From Chrysochromulina tobinii (taxonomy: Eukaryota; Haptophyta; Prymnesiales; Chrysochromulinaceae), in the NCBI GenBank assembly GCA_001275005.1, contig JWZX01000927.1, positions 1 through 11,409 of the forward strand: DNA of 11,409 nt, written 5' to 3'. A model generated the notes under the pieces. It did no database searches, had not been told where the DNA came from, and was given only the letters and a program-made list of their open reading frames with translations. Within the stretch, counting starts at the first letter, position 1, and each line of letters begins with the position of its first letter. Both the position numbers and the translations under genes were made by a program. Shown one piece after another: positions 1 to 5,024 of the stretch.

Positions 1-316
1 CCGCGGTGACAGCGCCCGTCTGTCCTGTGTTTCGTGTGGTAGTGGCTGGTCGGTACCTTGTGTGTCGATTCAACTGACCCTTTCTCAATGTTTTGTACGT
101 GGAGACGTTTCTATTCCACATTTGTACCGTACTTTTTACCGGTGGTACGGTATGCTTGTCGTGTCAGCGTGTGAAGCGTGAGTGCCGGCTCTATTGAATC
201 AAAGCCTGGGCACACTGACACGGGAACACAGCACCTGAACTCCAGTTTATCCCACGCGAAAAACGGCCACTCAGGTCTCAGCACACAGCAACCATTCTGG
301 CCGGATCTGAGCGACT
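1..316. other. Non-coding flank downstream of the SET gene
   Basis: I see no convincing gene here. The stretch lies 3' of the leftward SET gene, so it should hold that gene's 3' end and terminator. A small imperfect hairpin is visible, with arms TACCGTA (125-131) and TACGGTA (146-152). Inside it is CTTTTTACCGGT (132-143), which recurs at 3773-3784 in the large palindrome upstream of the filamin gene. The open frame starting at 178 on the plus strand is short, starts with GTG and overlaps the SET gene antisense, so I do not call it. Confidence 0.5.
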
Positions 317-1009
317 CTATCGTCCATCCATATTTTGGGTCCTCTTCGCTCGTGCCCTAGCCGCCTCGAGGAGTCTCAGGCCTTCCTTGGTTTCGTCATC
401 AGGCTCAGCCGTCAGTCCGGTGGCCGGGTCGACGCCGCGTGCTCGCCAGTAGTCTTCTCCGTACGATGCCAAAATCTCTTCGCCAGCGCGCACGGCTCGC
501 GTAGCAACAGCCGTTGCGCGACGAAGGGCGGGATCCTTGACGAATTTGGCGTTGAGCTTCGACGCGTCAAAGCAATCATTGATGTAGCGGGCCGGACAGT
601 CGAGCTGCTGCGCAGCATCGACAAAGGCGTTCATCCCAAAGCCACCCATGATGTATTCCCGATTTTCTCGCAGCGCCATTCTTGCGAAGCTCAGCACCTC
701 CCCGTAATATGCCGCCACTACTGTACCCGACTCAAAGTCACGCCTCGCAAATAGACCCAGGCCTGCGCCTGGGATTGTACTCGTATGTACCGCCAGTCCA
801 AGCTCTGGCCACTGTAGATGCGCAACCTGGCTTCGTCGTCGGCGCCACAGTGCAAATCCGAGTGATATTGTGATCAGTGTGAGCGCCAATGGCGCCACCG
901 ACGGGCCGACAGGCGGCGAGCGCACAATCGCCATGTGAACTCGGACAAAGCAGTTCCCGTGAGGAATTTTCTTGACTAAAGTACATGTAACCGGATAGAT
1001 CAGGAACAC
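317..1009 (-). CDS. Membrane-anchored SET-domain protein (putative protein-lysine methyltransferase)
   Basis: The protein has 230 residues from the ATG at 1009, or 205 from the ATG at 934. The SET domain spans about residues 71-188. Visible motifs are GAGLGLFA (81-88, the glycine-rich SAM-side motif), YYGE (101-104), RYINDC (141-146, in the place of the usual R-x-x-N-H-S) and GEEILASYGEDYW (176-188, with the tyrosine that normally lines the active site). This family transfers methyl groups from SAM to lysine side chains. No cysteine-rich pre-SET or post-SET region is visible. A hydrophobic stretch at about 38-55 followed by RRRR (56-59) reads as a signal anchor or single membrane segment, so the protein may sit on a membrane rather than on chromatin. 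The C-terminus is charged and probably disordered. The gene is divergent from the methyltransferase gene at 1086. The first ATG lies very close to that gene, so the start at 934 is a good alternative. The target is unknown; the Asn-Asp in place of Asn-His is the main oddity. Confidence 0.82.
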   Translation of the reverse strand: MFLIYPVTCTLVKKIPHGNCFVRVHMAIVRSPPVGPSVAPLALTLITISLGFALWRRRRSQVAHLQWPELGLAVHTSTIPGAGLGLFARRDFESGTVVAAYYGEVLSFARMALRENREYIMGGFGMNAFVDAAQQLDCPARYINDCFDASKLNAKFVKDPALRRATAVATRAVRAGEEILASYGEDYWRARGVDPATGLTAEPDDETKEGLRLLEAARARAKRTQNMDGR

Positions 1010-1085
1010 ATTCTCCCAAATGTGTCTGTGTCCACTTCGAAAGTGGGGTAAACATCGTTCGTCTTTTTTGACGTTTCACCTCCAG
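1010..1085. promoter_or_regulatory. Probable shared divergent promoter region
   Basis: This is the gap between the head-to-head starts of the SET gene and the methyltransferase gene. With the inner SET start at 934 the gap is about 150 bases. No TATA box stands out. A pyrimidine-rich stretch ending in CACCTCCAG (1077-1085) directly precedes ATGAG, and a GT occurs at 1048, so a very short 5' intron (38 bases) is conceivable but unproven. The close spacing suggests co-regulation from one bidirectional promoter; this is inference from layout only. Confidence 0.35.
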
Positions 1086-1703
1086 ATGAGTTCAATGCCG
1101 GACGTGGTCGGTCGCGCAGTAACAGAGTGGGTGAGCGTCGGCCGTTCGCAGACGATTGCCGTGATCAAGGCTGGCCAGCCACAGGCCTCCATCAAAGGTG
1201 CTCGAGTGCAAGCGCAGCTGGCGCTCGAACTCAAAAAGACCAAGGAGTGCAAGGCGGCTGCCGCGAAGCTCTGGCGCAAATGCTACCGAGAGGCGGAGCA
1301 GGCCGGCTTCGAGCAGAACGGCGAGCTTGTGCACGGCTCCCCCTTTCAGCCCGCAAAGAGGGTCATGATGGCTGCGGCCAAGCTCGGTGAGATCGCCTTT
1401 GAGGCGCGCAAGGTCGGCGGCGCTTGCGCACCCGTGGAGCGCGAGGCTGTGAGGCTGTCTCACCGGGCGCTCGTGCACGCGAAGATGCTCGAGCGATCCG
1501 ACTTGCTCGAGCGCGAGTGGCATGCGCGTCAGCTTGCCATGCCGCCGCTGCTCTCGTCGGACGCCCCAGCAGCGGACCCGCAGCCGCCGAACAGCCTGCC
1601 GAGTCCGAGGACGAGATCCCAGCAAGAGGAGAAGGCCTTCCAAATCGCGTACAAGCTGACCCAAATCTTCAAGCCAAAGGCTCAGCTGATGAGCAAGCTG
1701 CAG

Positions 1704-1746
<43 letters not shown>

Positions 1747-3608
1747 AGTCGGAGATGTCAGCTCCGGTCGGAGCCAAGTCCGTTCAACAGACGACCTCGG
1801 GGGAGATGGAGTCCAAAAGTCCCAAGCGATGGAACATGGCAGCGGCGGCGGCCGCGGCCGGCTCGACGATGTACATCAACGCGACGGGCGCGCTGGCAAT
1901 CGAGCCGACGGCCTACCAGAACGCGCTGAAGGAGCTTCCTGTCACGCTGCCGGTAGCTCTGATGGTCTCTGATTGCATGCTGATTGCATCCCTCATCAGT
2001 GCAGCTCGCGTCGCTCCTTCTCGCCGATCGGCAGGTACCCGCCTCCACCGCGGCCGCCATCTGCGCGTCACTCGCCCCCGTCCTTGATGCGCTCATGCGA
2101 GGTGTCGATGTCAAGTCAGTGGACTTCCAGGCTGCGAAGAATGCGTACAACAGCTGGCTGGAGAGCAGCTGGCTCGATCCGCGGGGGGACACCCCCGCCG
2201 GCGCCGAGGGCGCCGTGCCGAGCGCCATGCCTACGAGCGCCGTGGCGAGCGCCTCGACGCCAGCTGGCAGTGGGACTGGGGGCGGCGGTCTCCTCGGCCC
2301 ACCCTCTGGCCCTCCGCCTTGCTTGCCGCGCCCGCCGATACGAAAGCCCAAACCGATCAACGGCTGGTCGATTGAGCAGTACGGCCTCTCGGGCTTCTCT
2401 GGCTTGTATGCGCAGGGCCTGCATGTGCCACGCGTCGCGACGATTCGCCAGGTCATGCTCTGATGGTCTCTGATTGCATGCTGATTGCCTCCCTCATTAG
2501 GTCATGCTCTGGCTCTTGATGGTCTCTGATTGCATGCTGATTGCCTCCCTCATCAGGTCATGCTCTGGCTCCTGCAGTCGGCGCCCGGCATGCCCACCGA
2601 CGGCCCGCTCTCCTTTGCGGACTTGGGCGCGGGCACGTGCGCGGCCTGCGTGGGAGCGCGCTTCGCGCTGCGTGATCACGTGGGCGGAGAGCATGCATTC
2701 AAGGTGTGATCACTAATGACCACTGATGACCACTGATGACCACTGATGACCATTGATGACCAGCATGCATTCAAGGTGTGGCCGATTGACCTGGCCATCA
2801 AGCCTCCTCCTCCGCCCGTGCTTGATGACCACTGATGACCACTAATGACCACTGATGACCACTGATAACCACTGATGACCATTGATGACTTTGCATGCAG
2901 GTGTGGCCGATCGACGTGGCTTCCTCCTCCGCCCGCTTCCGTGAAGCTTTCACAGCGATGATCGAGGTGGGCACCGTCCATCGTCGAGACTCACCCATTA
3001 TGCTCAGTGGCAGTCATACAAAGGCCGCTCTGCTGCCCGGGCAGCACCCTTCACAGTATCTGACCGAGGAGGTGGAGGGCGTCGCCCCCCTTGTCACCTC
3101 GCTCCTTCGGCAGCTTTCCGAGCGCAACGAGCGGCAGCCCCACGTGATTATCGCCTCCTTCTCGCTCCACTACCTTCGTAAGGGCGAGCGGAAGGACTTC
3201 TACGAGACACTAGCCAAGGCCGTCACGCGCCCGCTGCTGTTGCTGATCCTAAAAGGAGTCGATGCGCCCGAGACCAAGGGTAAGTGCGAGCCGATGGTGC
3301 CAGCGCACATCCCGTCGATCATCCTCGGGCTTCATTATTACATTGGGCGCAGCCCGAAGCCACGTGTCGCAGAGGCGCAGCTCGCCCTCATCCTCCCAGC
3401 GGCGCAGGCGCACGCTGGGGCCCAGTCCTTCGCACCGCCGGCCGCGGGCCAGAAAGATGCCGTGCCCGCATACGAGCGCTCGGATCCCGACAGCTGGGTG
3501 CTCAGCACGTTTGCCGCGGCCCAGAGGCACAGCCGACGGCATGGGATCTTCACCGGGGTGACGGTGCTCGCCGAGGAGAAACTCGCCGCAAGGGACCTGG
3601 GGTCGTAG
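1086..3608 (+). CDS. Class I SAM-dependent methyltransferase-like protein, four exons
   Basis: I read exons 1086-1952, 2005-2451, 2557-2703 and 2901-3608. All three introns are phase 0 and the join gives one 722-residue frame. The N-terminal half (1-160) is helix-rich and Ala/Lys/Glu-rich with no family I recognise. A (GCC)14 tract encodes 14 alanines (residues 207-220), and a second Ala run and a Pro/Gly linker follow. The catalytic-type domain begins near residue 425. DLGAGTC (460-466) matches motif I of Rossmann-fold methyltransferases, with Cys in place of the last Gly. WPID (489-492) fits the acidic end of strand 2, and HVIIASFSLHYL (568-579) fits motif IV. The exon 3/4 join falls between motif I and the strand-2 acid, and this arrangement only appears after splicing, which supports the exon model. 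The substrate is unknown; the order of motifs is loosely like Rsm22/METTL17-type proteins, but I cannot assign that. A possible extra in-frame intron (3280-3372) would shorten the protein to 691 residues. An ATG at 1095 is an alternative start, and an upstream in-frame ATG at 1020 also exists. Confidence 0.68.
1704..1745 (+). repeat. (GCC)14 trinucleotide tract, polyalanine
   Basis: Fourteen perfect GCC codons in the reading frame of exon 1 of the methyltransferase-like gene encode an uninterrupted alanine run. The codon purity (only GCC) points to recent slippage expansion rather than selection on mixed alanine codons. The tract lies in a linker between the N-terminal helical part and the rest of the protein, where length changes should be tolerated. 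Confidence 0.9.
1953..2004 (+). other. Intron 1 of the methyltransferase-like gene, carrying an introner-like element
   Basis: The 52-base intron begins GTAGCTC and ends GTGCAG, and removes the stop-prone shift between the frame of exon 1 and that of exon 2 (phase 0). Bases 1956-1999 match 2457-2500 in intron 2 with only two mismatches by eye. CTGAT (1980-1984) can serve as branch point. The copy's own end, CATCAG at 1994-1999, is five bases before the acceptor that keeps the frame (2004). Using the inner AG would shift exon 2 out of the frame that reaches the methyltransferase motifs. Confidence 0.7.
2452..2556 (+). other. Intron 2, two tandem introner-like copies separated by a copied exon edge
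   Basis: The 105-base phase-0 intron joins CGCCAG (end of exon 2) to GTCATGCTCTGG (start of exon 3). It contains two copies of the same element: 2457-2500 and 2516-2556. The string AGGTCATGCTCTG occurs three times: at the donor (2450-2462 with its last base changed by the element), in the middle (2499-2511) and at the acceptor (2555-2567). The middle copy puts an AG directly next to a GT at 2500/2501, which could act as a recursive splice point. Removing only 2452-2500 would lead into a frame that destroys the DLGAGT motif, so the full intron is the consistent reading. Confidence 0.7.
2460..2567 (+). repeat. Tandem direct repeat, period about 56 bases
   Basis: TGATGGTCTCTGATTGCATG begins at 2461 and again at 2517, and again once, unlinked, at 1960. 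The two tandem units share the element core plus the flanking GTCATGCTCTGG. They differ by one base near the end (CATTAG versus CATCAG) and by a few extra bases, GGCTCT, before the second core. This is the repeat that makes up intron 2. Confidence 0.85.
2712..2761 (+). repeat. 10-base minisatellite, array 1 (five units)
   Basis: There are five units of exactly ten bases, consensus ACTGATGACC, with the first unit ACTAATGACC and the last ATTGATGACC. The array lies in the left half of intron 3 of the methyltransferase-like gene. Each unit contains CTAAT or CTGAT, both acceptable branch-point strings. Confidence 0.9.
2821..2890 (+). repeat. 10-base minisatellite, array 2 (seven units)
   Basis: There are seven units of ten bases, the same consensus as array 1 (ACTGATGACC), with edge variants CTTGATGACC and ATTGATGACT. 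The same order of variants at the ends (ACTAAT early, ATTGAT last) suggests arrays 1 and 2 arose by copying one larger unit, not by independent slippage. Confidence 0.9.
3280..3372 (+). other. Possible optional in-frame intron in exon 4
   Basis: G|GTAAGTG at 3279-3286 is a textbook donor, and TGTCGCAG ending at 3372 is an acceptor. The 93-base segment contains no stop, has an AT-richer patch (TTCATTATTACATT, 3331-3344) and its removal keeps the frame (Lys-Glu join). If removed, 31 residues are lost near the end of the methyltransferase-like domain. The retained reading is also open, so the sequence alone cannot decide. Confidence 0.35.
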
Positions 3609-3880
3609 TCGAGAGAGAGAGAGAGAGATGCCAATCGGGATGACCAATTTTTAGCTGATGGGTTTCTTTGGGCCTTATACTCACACAGTATGACGTGACT
3701 GTGTACAGTACGCCGCGTACGGTAAAAAGACACCGGGGGAGCCGGGACACGTCGTACCGGCTCCCCCGGTGTCTTTTTACCGGTACCGCTGTAGTACCGG
3801 TAGGACAAACGAAACGCCCAAAAACCGATCGGTCGGGGTCTCTTGTGGCCTCGCCGCTGCTGGCGCGGGTTACGGGCCAT
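3609..3880. promoter_or_regulatory. Intergenic leader region with GA tract and large palindrome
   Basis: This gap separates two same-strand genes, so it should hold the 3' end of the methyltransferase gene and the promoter and leader of the filamin-repeat gene. It starts with a (GA)9 microsatellite (3611-3628). ACACAGT (3684-3690) and ACTGTGT (3699-3705) form a small inverted repeat around TGACGTGA-like sequence, reminiscent of a CRE half-site. The 25-base-pair palindrome at 3721-3781 follows. The open frame of the next gene extends upstream through this region, but its first ATG is at 3881. Confidence 0.45.
3721..3781. repeat. Perfect inverted repeat, 25-bp arms, 11-base loop
   Basis: The left arm is 3721-3745 and the right arm 3757-3781, with loop GACACGTCGTA. 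All 25 positions pair. With one-base bulges the pairing continues outward (GCGTAC against GGTACCGC). In RNA it would form a very stable, GC-rich hairpin. It ends in CTTTTTACC, so a transcription end or a miniature transposable element are both possible; I see no clear target-site duplication. Confidence 0.92.
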
Positions 3881-4987
3881 ATGCCCAATGCTTTACTGCT
3901 CAAGATGCCGGCTTGGGTCACAGCTCCCGTGCGCGAGCTGACCATGGAAGATGTGACGATGATCACAGACGGACCGAAGCCAGTGAAATCTACCACAGCC
4001 TTCGGTCCGGGCTTGGTGGCAGCGACCGTCCGGGAGCCCGCACACTTCACGATCGAGGTACCCTTGAATCCGGGCATGGATCCGGCAGATGATCGAGGTC
4101 CCTTGCAGCTGCCGTCAGACGACAATCTCTTCGTGACAATTCGTGGTGTCTCGCGTGTCCATCCGCACCTCACACCAAGGCCTATTGATTATGACCAAGA
4201 CACACTGGTGCGCACGTATGATGTTGAGTGGCGACCCGTTCTCTCTGGACACTACCAGATCGTAATCTTCCACGGTAGCCGTCAGCTGGAAGGCAGCCCG
4301 TTCGAAGTCGTGGCGGCGACTCCTCAACCGTGTCCAATGCAATGCCGGCTCCACGGCGATGCCTTGTGCCAAGCAGTCGCCCACAAGACCGAGACGTTCA
4401 GCATTGCGTATCGCGACAAGCTCGGCATCACGACGCACGCAACAGAGCTCGATGTGTTCGTCGAACCTGTGCAATCTGGCAGCCCACGGGGCCGTATCAC
4501 ACGTTGCCGCAAGATTCGCGTCAAGGTCGGCGGGCGACCGATCAGCGTCCGGGCTGAGCCCGACCTAGACTCCGAGGAGATCGGCGAGCTGCTCCCCGGC
4601 GCAATCATCACCATCGTCGAGGAGCGGATCGGGCGCGGCGGCAATGTGGAAGCGTGTATCGCGTTGGACTTTATGGAAAAGGTGGATCGGAACGGCAAGC
4701 CAATCATCTCGAGCCCGAGAAAGCCTGGCTTGCCGACCACGGATGCTAAGATCTTGAGCTTTCGGTCGACGCCGTCGCTTTCGGAGCGCCGCGCCGGACC
4801 TCCCGTTCTGCCTCTAGCATCCGCTCCTGCAGCTACAGTGCCCACGAGCACGCTCGGCTCGATCCCAGAGGACGATGCCGTTGAAGGTGGCCGACAACTG
4901 GCGGCTCCGAACAAACTCGGAGCTCGGCCGCTCTCCTCGATTCCCGAGGCGAGAGCAGCGGCAGCTTCATGGACCTCAGCGAGCGGT

Positions 4988-5024
<37 letters not shown>

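Larger units (their letters stand above)
2704..2900 (+). other. Intron 3, minisatellite-built intron with embedded copy of the exon 4 start
   Basis: The 197-base intron runs from GTGTGATCAC to TTTGCATGCAG in phase 0, and joins HAFK to VWPID. It has two halves. The left half ends in AGCATGCATTCAAGGTGTG (2762-2780), a perfect 19-base copy of the exon 3/intron junction at 2690-2708. Bases 2776-2817 resemble the start of exon 4 (GTGTGGCCGAT...), and the right half then returns to the minisatellite before the real exon 4 at 2901. Splicing out 2704-2775 and 2818-2900 separately would include a 42-base in-frame exon. Confidence 0.7.

Noticed and set aside
1092-1664. 190-residue open frame on the minus strand
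   Set aside because: It is antisense to exon 1 of the methyltransferase-like gene; its Leu/Arg-rich content is the mirror of GC-rich coding sequence.
1758-2456. 232-residue open frame on the minus strand
   Set aside because: It crosses intron 1 and both flanking exons of the plus-strand gene, and shows only Arg/Pro/Gly-rich shadow content.
2504-2716. Alternative exon 3 frame from the inner acceptor at 2500
   Set aside because: It reads an Arg-rich peptide and loses the DLGAGT motif seen in the other frame.
2705-2890. CRISPR-like or snoRNA-like array (repeated TGATGA and CTGA strings resemble C/D boxes)
   Set aside because: The units are a head-to-tail 10-base minisatellite without spacers, so not CRISPR. 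The box-like strings follow automatically from the repeat and no guide or terminal stem is present.
3668-3880. N-terminal extension of the filamin gene through the palindrome
   Set aside because: The open frame has no ATG before 3881, and coding through a perfect 25-bp hairpin is unlikely.
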